Assembly (NCBI RefSeq): GCF_933775445.1 | Contig: NC_065874.1 | Span: forward strand, 5,227,001 to 5,291,000 | Length of the DNA stretch: 64,000 nt | Source: Argentina anserina | Taxonomy: Eukaryota; Streptophyta; Magnoliopsida; Rosales; Rosaceae | Direction of reading: 5' to 3' | Shown here: in pieces, positions 12,328 through 25,100 of the stretch | Layout of the letters: every line of letters begins with the position of its first letter | Position numbering within the stretch: position 1 is the first letter of the stretch | The notes under the pieces: generated by a model | Told to the model about the DNA's origin: nothing | Databases searched by the model: none | The model's input: the letters and a program-made list of their open reading frames with translations, nothing else | Translations under genes and position numbers: made by a program

Positions 12328-14615
12328 ATGAGAAAGAACATTTGGGTTTTGCAGTACTTCCTGTTGTTCATGGGATGCTATCTTGGTATGTTCTGTTCCT
12401 CAGTTTGCTTCTTCTTTCTCTTGAAGCTGGATTTGGAGTACTATGTGTGTTTAAGTATTTAACTTTGTTTTACCTTCTTGTTCAGAAGTTGGAAGTTGCT
12501 GGTCAAAGTTTGTATGTTTGTTTTATGTGCTTGTATCAGACAAAACTAAAAATGCTCTCTTTTTTCTTCTTGTTGGGTAGGACTGTGATTTGCATATTCT
12601 TATTTTCTGGTGTAAAGGAGTGAAACTGCTAATGGGCTAAGCTTTGTCCCAAGTTTTGCTTTTATATTAACATGATCAAACATATTTCATAAGCAAAAAC
12701 ATCAAGGGTTCTGTCTATGAGGAAACACACAAAAAATGATCTTCCTTTGATTTTTTTTCTTTTTTTAAGCAGTGTGGTCTGGGAAACCAGATTTCATTGT
12801 AATGGAGTTCCCAGGATATGAGTTAATCGTTGAAGGCTCCAAGCTTAGCTACTTACTTAATTAGTCTCAGACCAGTTGGTAGAATTGTATTATTAGTCAT
12901 TATGACTTTTTATTGCTCACTTGTACTTGGTTAATCCCATGGTCTGAGTTAATTTTAGCTAGCTATTGTCCTCAAGGTTTATTGCCTCTTATGTTCAGTT
13001 TCTTCTATTTACCTGTGCTTGTTCTAAAACTGAATTCTGTACTGTTTTCATGGAATCTGCTGCTTCACTTTTGTCTTCCCTGTTTGCTGCTCCTATACTC
13101 GAAGCAGTTAGTTAACAGCAGCATAGGTAATAGATTGAAAACACCTTTAAGAATAACTTCAGTAGGTTTCAATAGTCTCACAAACTTTTGTTGGTTGGCT
13201 ATAGTGGGTGTTCTTGGAATATTGTGTCATGAGAAGTTCACATGGCATTAATGTAATAGATTTGTAGTATGGAACTATGGATACTGTAGAGTACTTCCCC
13301 GTATACAGTAGAACTAATGTCAATATTTGATCGTTAATGAAAACTGATCACCTCATCCATCTCTGATTTGGTCCATATCCAATATCCAATATCTACGTTT
13401 TTCAAATTCTTTAGGTTTGACGATGGGAGCTGGTGTGGAAGAGAGACTAGATGGTGCAGTACCGGCAACCACATTGTCACCACCAGAAGGGAACACTACA
13501 TTTCTTGATGGCACAACATGGTGTGTGGCTGTCGCTGGTGTCTCTCAAGTTGATCTGCAGAATGCATTAGATTGGGCCTGTGGACTTGGAATGGCAGACT
13601 GCAAGGCCATCCAAGAAGGCGGTCCCTGTTATGACCCAGACACTCTCCTATCTCATGCTTCATTTGCTTTCAATAGTTACTATCAACAGAATGGAAATTC
13701 TGATATTGCTTGCAATTTTGGGGGCACTGCTGCTGTCACTAAATATAACCCAAGTACGTTGTGCAATTCTGCATCTCTTTAAATGTCTCCCTGATTACTT
13801 TGGTAAAGGTCAACAAGAGAAGTATAAAACTTACTATGAACACTGACTATCTACGATAGCATTTTAAAAAATAATTGAACAAATTGTTTAGATTACCTTT
13901 GACTGCTAAAATCTGATTTCCATGCTACTCACAAGTTATGAAACCTTTTTTTTTTCAGGGGAATGCACAAGTTATGAAACTTAATTTCTATTAAGTAGAC
14001 AAATATTACTTGGGTGTGCAAAAATAAGAAGATGCTGATGTAATGAGAATAGGCATTAAAGTTTAAGCTTCAATTTTCTTGTTTTTATTGATTTGAGGAG
14101 AGTGAACCTTTTAAAACTATTTATTCTTCTTAGACATTCGACTTTATGACACATATGGGTTTATGTACTTAAGGTTGTAATGTCATTTAAAGTTGTAACC
14201 ATGAGGATCTATTCCTTCCTTAAGAGTAGTATTAAAACACCAGTACAGCTTTGTTTTACCACTATAAGCTGCAATGAGATTTGTTTGAAATGGATTTAAA
14301 GTTGATAATGAAGCTTACTGCTCAACTTTAGTTTGCACAGAATGTAAATTCCTACTCTTTAACATCATTCAGACAGGTAGTAATGAGTTTCATTACTATA
14401 TTGCAGGTTATGGAAAATGTAGCTATGCTGCTCCTGGGTATGCTTATTCTCATTATTTTGCCTAGCGTATACTCTTAGATATAAACTACTTCTCATGGAA
14501 TATATATTTCTTGATCTTCAGATCTGTAGGCTCTGCAGCACCTCCATTGTTGAGCTCCATTTGGTGGTGGAAACTCGCTCTCCTTTGTTTACTACCTCTG
14601 TGTCTAGGAAGCTGA
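12328..14615 (+). CDS. X8 (CBM43)-domain GPI-anchored protein, plasmodesmata callose-binding type
   Basis: Four exons, 12328-12385, 13415-13753, 14407-14437 and 14522-14615, join in frame with GT..AG boundaries to give 173 residues. Residues 1 to about 25 are a hydrophobic signal peptide. An X8 domain runs from about residue 54 to 142 with the family's six cysteines (in TTWCVA, DWACG, ADCKAI, GGPCYD, IACNFGG and YGKCSYA) and the aromatic FNSYYQQNG segment. The last 30 residues are a small-residue stretch followed by a hydrophobic tail (KLALLCLLPLCLGS), a typical GPI signal. Such short X8-GPI proteins (PDCB family) bind callose, a beta-1,3-glucan, in the wall around plasmodesmata and help set their permeability. 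No glucanase domain is present, so it is not an enzyme. The first intron, just after the signal peptide, is about 1 kb. The PDCB subgroup assignment is inference; a generic X8-GPI protein is the alternative. Confidence 0.9.
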
Positions 14616-16142
14616 TCAGTGCTCATGATCGTTGGTTTCAAACAGATTAAACTGCCAGAAAAAAGTCGAATTCGACTGTTTGTAAAAACTATTCTAATGT
14701 CATGGAAAGGAAAAGGCAGGAGATCAGAACATGATTAGGCTATGATTATGCAAGTGTAATATGCTTATTCCTGTCTTTGTTTCTGGTTTAGGAATCTTTT
14801 AGCTAATTAAGAAGGGAAAGCCCCCTCCATCTTTTTCCATCTGTCTTTTGGTTTGATCTACTTTGTCTCTTTAAAATGGAGCAAATATATGCTTCCATAG
14901 TCCGATTCCCTTTTCTTAGTTATTTCCTCATTTGGCTCCTAGAGGCTTTTAGAGAGATAGTGCTCCTTTTACCAACTCTGTAACTCTATGATCATTTTGG
15001 AAGAGGACCAAATTAGCCTTGCCAATTTCTCTCGCGTTATTGAGGAATGTGTGATATGGGAGATGAGTTTTTGGGGTGGTACATATCTCAAGGAAACAGA
15101 GATTCTTGAGGGACTTTGGGTTTAAATGTGGGGGCCCAAAAATCCCTGGATAGTATCTCTGTTCCAATTTAAATAGCTTTTGTCCTTCTCACACGTCCTC
15201 GTTATATAAGTTCATCATTACATAGGCTATGTAATGAATAAATAACAGGGATGGAAAGACAAATTTGCCCTCGGCCATAGTTCTTCCCGCTCAAATGTTG
15301 GTCCCAACGATGGCTACAAGTCCATCATTTTGGGGCAGGATGACATGTAGAAGTCGGGAAATGATCCAACTGGTTTTCTTTTTAAAGAGCTTCTATTGAT
15401 GATCTCGAATAAGTTAGCCAATTTATTACTTTGTCTGAAATTGACATTTAAAATACAAAAAAAAGAGTAGGACAAGTAAGGTAACAGATTGGCTAATTTG
15501 TTCGAGTTTGATCAATAAGTTGTAGTGGAGTTTAAGAAAACAAAGATTTGGCTGAAATACAACTAGTAATCTATTCTGATCAACTTAAAACTCCTCGCTT
15601 ACACGGAGAGACTGATATCTTTAAATCAAATGGCTCTGCACAACTAAGTATAAGTTACGGTCAGTTAGCCAGTAAATTGAGCGCACTTTGGGCATGCACC
15701 TCAAGTAATTGGATTTTAACAAAATATGAGTCAGAGGTCAATTAGCCTGTAAAAAATTAATGCCCAACCCAACATCAGTGGCTTACTTTATCAAAATATG
15801 AGTCCAGTAGGTTGACCTACTTCGGCCCATTTCTATCAGGGTCATGTTGTCCATTTCCAGCTTACCTGGTTTCATCAACAACTATCCAAATGGACATTTA
15901 AGCTCACAAAAACCTTATCCAACTGAGAAAATCCAATGAGGTAAAGCCAAGTCAGCAACATGTATCTCGGTGTATCCAAATCTGAGTTTTGAAGCCACAA
16001 GTTGCTCATGTGGCTGAGGTGAAGACTTTCTTATTCAAAAAGCTTATAGTCTTTGCATTACAGGCTACCATAGTTCACAAATTATCCCAAAAAAAAAAAA
16101 CAGAGACATTTGCAGACTCCTAGCTTCCTTTGTAATTAGAAA
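14616..16142. other. Intergenic: 3' flank of the X8 gene and psaK promoter
   Basis: I see no gene. The proximal 300 bp hold CAAT-like strings, an I-box-like motif (15913-15920) and a run of A residues at 16090-16101 before the psaK leader. Short frames at 14949-15167 (minus) and 15548-15745 (plus) are not supported. Confidence 0.6.
15913..15920 (-). promoter_or_regulatory. I-box-like light-response motif upstream of psaK
   Basis: CCTTATCC on the plus strand reads GGATAAGG on the minus strand and matches the I-box core (GATAAG) found in many light-regulated photosynthesis promoters. It lies 223-230 bp upstream of the psaK start codon. One eight-base match is weak evidence by itself; its position before a photosystem gene makes it plausible. 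Confidence 0.35.
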
Positions 16143-17346
16143 ATGGCAGCAGCTACTATGACTACTTCTCTCCCCCAGTTCAATGGGTTGAGACCCAAGA
16201 TCTCATCCAATGTACAGAGCTTGGTAAGTGCTTGTTTTCCTCTCATTCATTTTTTAGATAATTTTGATTCTGAATGTGTGTAATGCAGTGGCTCTTGCTT
16301 CATGCTTATTGAAATATATGTTTAATGGGAGTTTTTTTAAGGATATAGTTGAAGTTGGATCTAAGACAATGTCACAATAGTGTATATTTTGATAATATAT
16401 GCATGATCAAATTGTAGAAAAATAGGAAATTAAACCAACTTGGTACAAGTTAAAGGAACATATGCCAAAGAAAGGGCTTCTGTATTTTGGTTAAAGTTCA
16501 GGTTTTTCAGTGAAGAGATACAAGTGTGCTAGATATGTAAGATCAGTGCTTACTCCCTCCATATTTTAGTAGTGCATCTGTTCTTCAAGTGATCCGAAGT
16601 TCTTATGTGCGGCTATTGTTCAAATGACCTAACAAAAGTAATGAGGCGGGTGTCTTTAGAGGATAATGCAGTACTCATCAAAATTTGGACGATCAAATAA
16701 TGCAGTACTCATCAAAATAGTGGTTCATTTATCATATTTGAATTCATGCACGTCTAAAAGTTTATATGACATTCCTGCTAATACCTAGAAAAGATATCAT
16801 CGAGTCACACATTCTAATTTATAGGTGAAGATCATGATCATGCTCATATGTGCATATATAGTTGCACGGTTTGTTAGTTCTTTGAATTTTGAACTACATA
16901 ACTGACTGAAGTGTTGTTCCACATCATTCAGGCTGCTGTGCAACCAATGAGGCGCAAGAGCCAAGGTGCTTTGGGAGCTCGCTGTGACTTCATTGGTTCA
17001 CCCACCAATTTAGTAAGCATGTGACGTATATATTTCACTTCTCTATGAATTTGAACCATGAAGCTGAATAAGGAGATGATCGATACTAAATGCATCTTAT
17101 GTTTCTTTATTGATTCAGATCATGGTGACTACTACAAGCCTGATGTTGTTTGCTGGGAGATTCGGATTGGCACCATCTGCAAACAGGAAGGCAACAGCAG
17201 GATTGAAGCTGGAAATCAGGGACTCAGGTCTTCAGACTGGTGACCCAGCTGGGTTCACCCTTGCTGATACCTTGGCTTGTGGGACTGTAGGTCACATCAT
17301 TGGGGTTGGGGTTGTTCTTGGCCTCAAGAACATGGGTGCTCTGTAA
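16143..17346 (+). CDS. psaK: Photosystem I reaction centre subunit PsaK, chloroplastic
   Basis: Three exons, 16143-16223, 16932-17012 and 17119-17346, join in frame to 129 residues, the usual size for plant PSI-K. The first 50 or so residues are Ser/Thr/Arg-rich with few acidic residues, typical of a stroma-targeting transit peptide. The mature part begins near [10 protein letters not shown]. It has two hydrophobic segments: one around [13 protein letters not shown] and a second, Gly-rich, around [20 protein letters not shown], ending KNMGAL. PsaK is a two-helix thylakoid membrane protein at the edge of PSI beside PsaA and binds chlorophyll next to the LHCI antenna. Both introns fall exactly between codons and exons 1 and 2 are 81 bp each. 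Looks complete and functional. Confidence 0.96.
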
Positions 17347-17656
17347 AAAGTAATGTGAATTCAAATTTGCCGGTATTTCCTTTCAAGGTTTTCTGTTGTT
17401 GTATTCTTTGCTCAACAATCACAGTAAAGCTTAGTTTGGATTAGAACATGCAACAGTATATATCAAGTTTGAACGCAATGCTAGCCTCCAAATATTTCAT
17501 CAAGATGAAAAGAAATTTGCCTCGTCACATTAGTAGGAGAGATGTCACAGATATCAGAATGTTTCTACAATTATTTTAACCGATTCACACCAAGGAATAA
17601 GAGGCTATTGTGCATAGTATTCCTCGTGCACCACACGAAAAGAGCCATTTTCCAAA
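17347..17656. other. psaK 3' flank up to the foldback element
   Basis: AT-rich sequence holding the expected psaK 3' UTR. No other feature seen. The last nine bases (17648-17656) are the left copy of the foldback element's target duplication. Confidence 0.6.
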
Positions 17657-18730
17657 GAGTTTTTTTCACCAACAGTCCCTCAATTCTGGTGTACCTACCA
17701 ATGTGATACCTCAACTCTTAATCGTACCAATGTGATACTCAGACTCTAGTATTGCTATCATTGAAGTACTTCCGTCAGTTTTTTTCAACTTCTCCGTCAT
17801 CTTGGTGACGTGGCAAGTACGTGAGGCCCACAAAGAGGATTAAAAGACAAAATTAACCCCATCTGAGAGAAGCAATGTTTTTCCCGCCCTTTACCTTGAG
17901 AAAGACACCCAACAATTCCAATTTTGGCGCCAATTTTCCCTCCATACTCTTTAATTTGTGTCTCTTATCTAAACTAAAGAACTACCGCAACCAGTCGACC
18001 ACAATCTGATAAAAGCTAGATCAATCTCATTTTCTATTTTTACCCTAACACTTGTTAAACTAACAAAATAAATATAGAATTTTATATGGAACATCTCATT
18101 TCCACAATCTCATAAGAATATAGAAACACATAACTTAACTAAATTCAACTACATGTTTAAGTACCATTAGTTCTTACAAGCAAAAATCATGGCAGATCAA
18201 CATAAAAGGTGGCAACTAATGGTACTTAAACATGTATTTGAATTTCGTTAAGTTATGTGTTTCTATATTCTTATGAGATTGTGGAAATGAGATGTTCCAT
18301 ATAAATTTCTATATTTATTCTGTTAGTTTAACAAGTGCTAGGGTAAAAATAGAAAATGAGATTGATCTAGATTTTATCAGATTGTGGTCGACTGGTTGGC
18401 GGTAGTTATTTAGTTTAGATAAGAGACACAAATTAAGGAGTAGGGAGGGAAAATTGGCGCTAAAATTGGAATTGTTGGGTGCCTTTCTCAAGGTAAAAGG
18501 CGGGAAAAACATTGCTTCTCTCATATGGGGTTAATTTTGTCTTTTAACCCTCTTTGTGGGCCTCACATATTTGCCACGTCATCAAGATGACGGAGAAGTT
18601 GAAAAAAACTGACGGAAGTACTTCAATGATAGCAATACTAGAGTCTGGGTATCACATTGGTACGATTAAGAGTTGAGGTATCACATTGGTAGGTACACTA
18701 GAGTTGAGGGACTGTTGGTGAAAAAAACTT
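17657..18730. mobile_element. 1,074-bp foldback element with about 516-bp inverted arms (Mutator-like, non-autonomous)
   Basis: The left arm, 17657-18172, and right arm, 18214-18730, are reverse complements with scattered substitutions, separated by a loop of about 41 bp. The outer ends read GAGTTTTTTTCACC on the left and, as reverse complement, AAGTTTTTTTCACC on the right. The flanks TTTTCCAAA (17648-17656) and TTTCCCAAA (18731-18739) match at 8 of 9 bases, a good 9-bp target-site duplication. Long terminal inverted repeats plus a 9-bp duplication fit a Mutator-like or foldback-type non-autonomous DNA transposon. No transposase is encoded; the 70-codon frame at 18315-18524 is not a gene. The element sits between the convergent 3' ends of psaK and DDB1. 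Confidence 0.87.
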
Positions 18731-18739
18731 TTTCCCAAA

Positions 18740-19107
18740 CAAGAAGTCTCCTTGTCTCTTAGTTGCCCTTAGCTTGCTAGGGTTTTATTCACATGGAAGA
18801 TGCCACACCTTCCTGAATGGTAGGTCGTCTTATCCTCGCAAGTTTTTACAAATATGAGAGATGGTTGCAACATTATCATGATTTATGCAAATAAGCGTTC
18901 CCACTTCCGGAAAACGTTAACTTTCCAAGCTATCTGATGTTACGAGACTAACGATATAACGCAAGTGATGCATCTTCAAAGTAAATTTCCATAGCACAAG
19001 TATTTTGCAAAAACACAACGAATATGTACCCAAATAAGAGCAGATGTTAAACATGAAATAATCATTCTGTTGAGTAACTGGGAGAGGCAAAAGAATAGGT
19101 CGAACCA
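18740..19107 (-). other. DDB1 3' flank
   Basis: This stretch lies directly downstream of the DDB1 stop codon on the minus strand and should contain its 3' UTR and polyadenylation signals. I see no separate gene. Confidence 0.55.
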
Positions 19108-22100
19108 TCAGTGCAACCTTGTGAGCTCTTCTACTCTTTTGCACAGCTCTTCCACAGGAACATTAATTTGTTTTGAAATTTCATCCATCTTCCCACGGCT
19201 GAGATCAAGGAATGACTCAATAAGATCACCGTCTAAGAAATTTTTGGTGTCTGAGGTCTTCTTCTCGTTGCAGAATGATCTCCACTGCTCATGGCTCAAT
19301 CCTCCAACACCTTTTATCACCTTCCTCAAGTTTGTCTGAAGCTTCTCTAGAAAGGAATATTGTTCTTGAGGAAGTGAAGCAATGACCCCAATTACACCAT
19401 TTACAGTGCCAAATATCACAGTAGGAATCTGACCCACATCAGAATCTGGCAAGCGCATGACAAGAGAACCATGCCGAAACCGATTGACAAATTCCCCGAG
19501 GTGATACTCACCAACAACCTCAAGACGGCCCCGTTCCTCATCAGTCGCACCGTCACTATTTTTCCTAACAGTGAAGAGGTTGTAAAAATTTTCAGCGCCA
19601 AGGTAAACATCATCATCAAGGATCTCTACAGCAGACATCCAATTTGCATTGTAGTCCCGCGCTCGCTCCTCGATGGCACCTTCCTCATGCTGAAAACAAC
19701 AGAATATTTTAATGCAAAAGATAAGTCTGTTGATTTAATGGGACCCTGAAATACCCGGAACCACAGATTCAAATATCTGTTGCCAGGGAGTCACATTGAA
19801 ATAACCCATATTGGATCGACAAACAAAGGATTGTAATTTAGGACTGACCGTGCTTTTCAATAAGCACAGAGGTGGGGATTTATAATGAAATGGCAGTTTG
19901 ACTTATGAGAGGACTAACCATACCTTATATATTAATAATGAAATCGACTTCATTAGATCGCCAACCACAATGAAGTCTCCACGAGTTTGTACGTAGAGGG
20001 CAAGTATGTGACCATGATGTCCACATTCAGACTGCAGCTCACGAGTACCATCATCCCGGAGTGTCCACTTGTATAATTGTATCTTTTGATTGATGGCAGC
20101 AAGTAGTTTTCCATTGAAAGCATTCAAAGAATAAACAGATCCCTTGGTTTCCTTTTCAGCAATGAGCTGCAGCTTCCCATCTTCTACTAGGAAAACCAGA
20201 ATGCGACCCTACAAATTATTTTCAAGAACGTATCATGAATGTCAGTTTTTGTGTTGGGATGAAACATCAGCAAGTCACCATGCAATGCAAATCAGTGAAA
20301 AGAGATATCCATGATCCTACCTTGGTTGGCTCATTTTCTTCTGGCAGAACATATGCAGTCCCAACACAGTAATATACATTACTATCATCTGAGAAGGAAC
20401 AGCTGAGTATGGAACAGGCATTCTCAAAAGCATCAAGTTGATAATAAGTCACAAGATCAAAACTTTGGTCATCTAACAATCGAATGAAGTGTGTTTCGGA
20501 ATCTTCAGCCCCAGTCTGATTATTTTTTACACTACATATTGCAAACGTTCTGGACTGCTCCTGATGACAGATGCGGCGTGCATGCTCCCCTAGAGGAATA
20601 GAACGGATATGAAGCTTCTGGATGTCATCAATTGTGCCAATGGTAAGTTCACCTTCTTTAGCAATTGCAAGGCTGTTGATCACAGAAAAGAAGATGAATT
20701 TAGCATTATCTACTGATTATCAAGCCCTTCAATCATAAAAATATAAATTAGAAGCCCTCAAAGAACCCTAAACTATAACTGCTTTTCTGGAACGAAAAGA
20801 GGGGAGAGTACTCTTCAGAGTCCCCAGATAAAAAGGCCCATTAAAATTCCCTAATATACTTGGATTTGGTAAGATAGAAACAAAGAAAAATGAATAAGTG
20901 AAGGGTAGAGGGAGAAGCATACCTGTCTGGGAAAGCAGCAGAGTTGAATGGACACATATGGCTCACTTCTTTCAGATTTACATTGCTGTAAAGCAGTTTC
21001 TTGTTACTACTGTAGATGACGGTAGGTCTATCCGATGCAGCGAACACATGTGTAGTACTCTTAGATGAGAACGTACGCAGTGTAATGGGCTGCGTCCCAA
21101 GAGAGACTTTCTTCCTGTCTGTTAACTCCCCAGTAGTTGTGTTCAATGTAAAGTTTAAGAGGTGTCCATCACCAAGGGCACAAAGCAGATATGATACCTA
21201 AAAAAGAAGAATAAGAATCATTAGTTAAAAAGAGTTTATTGAGGAAACGAACATAGAAAAAAAGTATACAGCTTCATCTTCTATACTGTAAACTCACAAT
21301 TGATTTAAACCCCAAAATGTGGCATAGACTATTTGGATTGCATAACGGTGATTATATTAGTTATAACCAGCTAAACTTGCTACGGAATCGGTCCTCTTTA
21401 CATTTTATGATCAATGGTAGCGTGAATATTTACAACTGAGAAAGATCTAGCAAAGAAAGCTCGAGAGCAGACATACCCCTTCAAAAGCACACAGAAGAAC
21501 AGAACGAGGAATGATCTCTCCTCCCAAATGCTCCTTTGTGATGCGGTTCAGATCAGGAAGAGAGTATATTTGTACGCTTATATCTGTCCACATCCCAACA
21601 GCTGCTAGCTGACTATAATTAGGATTTTCACCTATGGGATTTATGTCAAGGCAAGAGATCTCAAAGTCCAATTGTACATACTTCTTCTCTATTAATACCC
21701 CGTCACCAATTTCTAAATAAACTAAATGTTTTCCTCCAGTTGCCAATAAAACCTGCGATACAAAACCATAAAGTATCAAAAGGTTGACTGATCAATAATG
21801 ATCCAAACTATATGGCTCATGCAAAAACATGTAGAAACAGAAACCAAACCTGGGTGGCATTAGCTGTCGCTACATTTATCGAATAGCCTGCTGGAGCATG
21901 CCACTCATTCTTCAGATCTCTAGATGTTGAGCTGACTAGCCGTACTGAGCTTGAAGTAACCTGCGTTGTAAATTCATCAGCTAGTGGGTACTACATACTG
22001 TACTTCTCGATCTTTAACAAATTCATAACACTCCAGATTATCCGCATAGTGCAATATTTCTGAATTGATTTAGCATCATTTTTTCATAGGAAGCAAAATA

Positions 22101-25100
22101 ATTACATAAACAATATAGAAGAGAGTAGCTATCCCACCAGTCGATAGAGGTTTCGGTCAAACAATAAATCCACAGCGAACCAGCAACTAAGTACTCATTT
22201 ACAACATTGTGCAGAAAGCATTGAAAAAACATACGACACATAATTACTTTTCATCCTCGCATACAAGTGACTGTTAATCCACTGCATACAGGGAGGGCCC
22301 CCGCTGCAACCTCATAAAACCAATACATACTGAACTTTTAGAATAAACCTATACCAGTTTTAGATTATAACCAAGACTTCAGACTTGGGAGTATAATCAT
22401 ATTTTGATCCACATGTACTTCGCAATAACTAAGAAAGACCAAGTGATGATAAAAATTTGATAACCTACCTGCACAAGTTGATTGAAGACAGCATCGTGGC
22501 AAAATAGAGTCTGCACTTGAGAAGAGAAGCCTTCTATCTCGGTTTCTTCCAGCTCATCCTCCATGTTCATTGCCAAGATACGAGTCTCGCTGATAAAACT
22601 AACAATCAGGAAGAAGTCATGCGGATCATCAGTGGAAGATCTTAATGACCACATTCCTTTGATACCTTGAAGCTCAACTGATGCCTGTTCCCAAATCATT
22701 GATGAAGAAAATGTGACTTGTATTGGCATGCATGAATGACATGAAGATGCTAAAATAAAATGGTGGGTGCAATCAAGTCAAACCTGTTCGTTTATTCCAA
22801 TCCCATTTCGAACGACACGAAGAGAACCGTCTTTGTAAGCACCAGAGCAAGTTACCACTTGACCTTGGCCTTGTCTCTCAAGATCAACCACACAGAAGTC
22901 AACTATTGGCCCCAAATTAACGTACCTTTCCAGAACTTCAACATATGAACCTTTTGCATCCGGTTGTAGATTTAGCTTTACAAGCTGTATGTTTGCATTC
23001 ACTTTGGAGTGTTAAGTATTATACAATGATAAATCATTATAAGAGCCATCATAGGTAGTTTAAATCAAAATCACAGAGGTATACTTACTACTTAGTACAC
23101 TTAAAACTTAAATCACAACAAATACAAGTGACTGGACTACCAAGACTCAAAAGACATAACAATAGGTAGGGAATTGGTCACTTGGGGAATAAACTATTAA
23201 AAGAATCACCATATTTCCATGCTTGAACTGAGCAATCTAGGAGGAGAACCTGAGAAACCAGTCAGATTTCCACTACAGGGACATCAGCCTATTCTCTTAC
23301 TATCTCTTGTATGCAATCGATTAAATAACTGAAAAAATGTTTAACTTTACTGTATCCCTCTTTTCTTTTTTTTGTAAGGTAAGTTACTTTAGTGCATCAT
23401 CATCTCTCAGTTGAACTGATAAACTGAGTTTAGCATTCCTCTTTTCTTATTTTATATATACAGAGAAGAACACAACTTCTCTTCCACAGTATGTGTATAA
23501 AACTCGTGAGACCTAACCCTAAACTTTTAGAGGGAAAACTTGGAAATGTGAGATAAACAAGATAAAAATAGTAAATTCCCGTGAACATTAATGACTCTTT
23601 ACACATTTCTAAGTAGCCAAGTAATATACCTGTGAGTCACCATAGCTTGATCCAATATAGACGAATGCATTATCAAGATATGAGATTGTAGATGTAATAG
23701 ATGTTTCGCCCAAGAGCTCAATTTTGAGTCCAGTCACCCTATAATATATATAAGCACATGAAACCTTGACCGAAAAAACAAAGTCTGCAATTCTAAACCA
23801 TATATTACTACAATCATAAACAGGAAAAAAATTAGAAATGAATATTTACTCACTTTTCTTTCTCATGGGTGATAACAAGCAGGTGAAGTAGCCCAGCATG
23901 ATCACCAAGTAAATACCTAGAACCATCTGCATCCACTCTTCCATAAGCTCTAGTGATCGACTGGAAAAAAACAAGGACAAAGACAAATGAAATATCCATA
24001 CCTAATCCAACATGCAACTTTTTTACTAAATTATAATCATATGCTTAAAAAAAATCCAGATAATAACTACGACATACAGGTCTTATGGGGATTGCTTTAA
24101 ATGCATTGGCACTGCAGTAAACAATTGTTTCCTCTCCTATAATAAGAACACCGCAAAGTGGTGGAGGAACCGGTATTAACAATTCAGCTCCATTGTCAAG
24201 GTTGTTTCGTGACCAAGGACCCTCGACAAAATCTTTATCCTTCAGAGCAACCTCATAAGTTTTGGCATGCCGAGCATCCTTGTTATCCTGCATTAAGTGA
24301 ACCATATTAAACCCAATAAAACTTTTTCACAAACACTCCTGTACAATTCAACATGACACAATGTGCACAATACATACCCACAGGTAGCCCACGGGACCAC
24401 TAAATGCATAAAGAACTATGATCACACAAGAAGGCACCTCTGACCATCTACATGCCATGTGCATGTCCACAGACTGACATGGAGTACACTAAGTCTAAAC
24501 CAAAGAGTTTTCAAATACAACCCTGAATATATTTCAGAGCTTTTATATAGATCCAAGCTATCCAGGTAATCTAGTAAAGATTAAATGGAGATGAAACTCA
24601 GGAACAAAATTCTGTTAACTTAGAATGATAAGAAATATATACAATCTATATATACATATAGTAGCTCCATCTCTTGTTTACACTCTCTTACCAAAATATC
24701 TGGTCAATGACTGCATGTACAGTTGTACACCATAATATTGACAGACTACACATATTATCTTCAAGTTTATACAGAATTATAGGATACATAACACTGTAGA
24801 TACACATACCTGGTAAAGAACTACAATTGTGGGCTTTGAACAGCCATAAAGAAACTTGATATCTAAAACTTGTAGTTCCTCAAGCCTGAAAAGTTATCAT
24901 CACAAAGTCAACTAGATAGAAGTACCAATACAAAGTGATAGAATGAAGAATATAGCATTTCAGGAACAATGCATACATGGTACCATCACTTGCCAGCTTA
25001 TAGATGGTGTAAAAACTTTAATTACATGTCATGACTATTTCAATTGCAGAAAGATAATCAACTAGTATATTACTAGATGATAACAAAAAGGTACCTAATG

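Noticed and set aside
12264..12623. 119-codon plus-strand frame over exon 1 of the X8 gene
   Set aside because: It runs in another frame through the leader and into the first intron. The spliced frame with an X8 domain explains the locus.
16663..16725. AATAATGCAGTACTCATCAAAAT-like string repeated in psaK intron 1
   Set aside because: A short local duplication inside an intron, with no further copies and no effect on splice sites.
18315..18524. 69-codon frame in the right arm of the foldback element
   Set aside because: Not transposase-like; the left arm does not preserve it and it is short.
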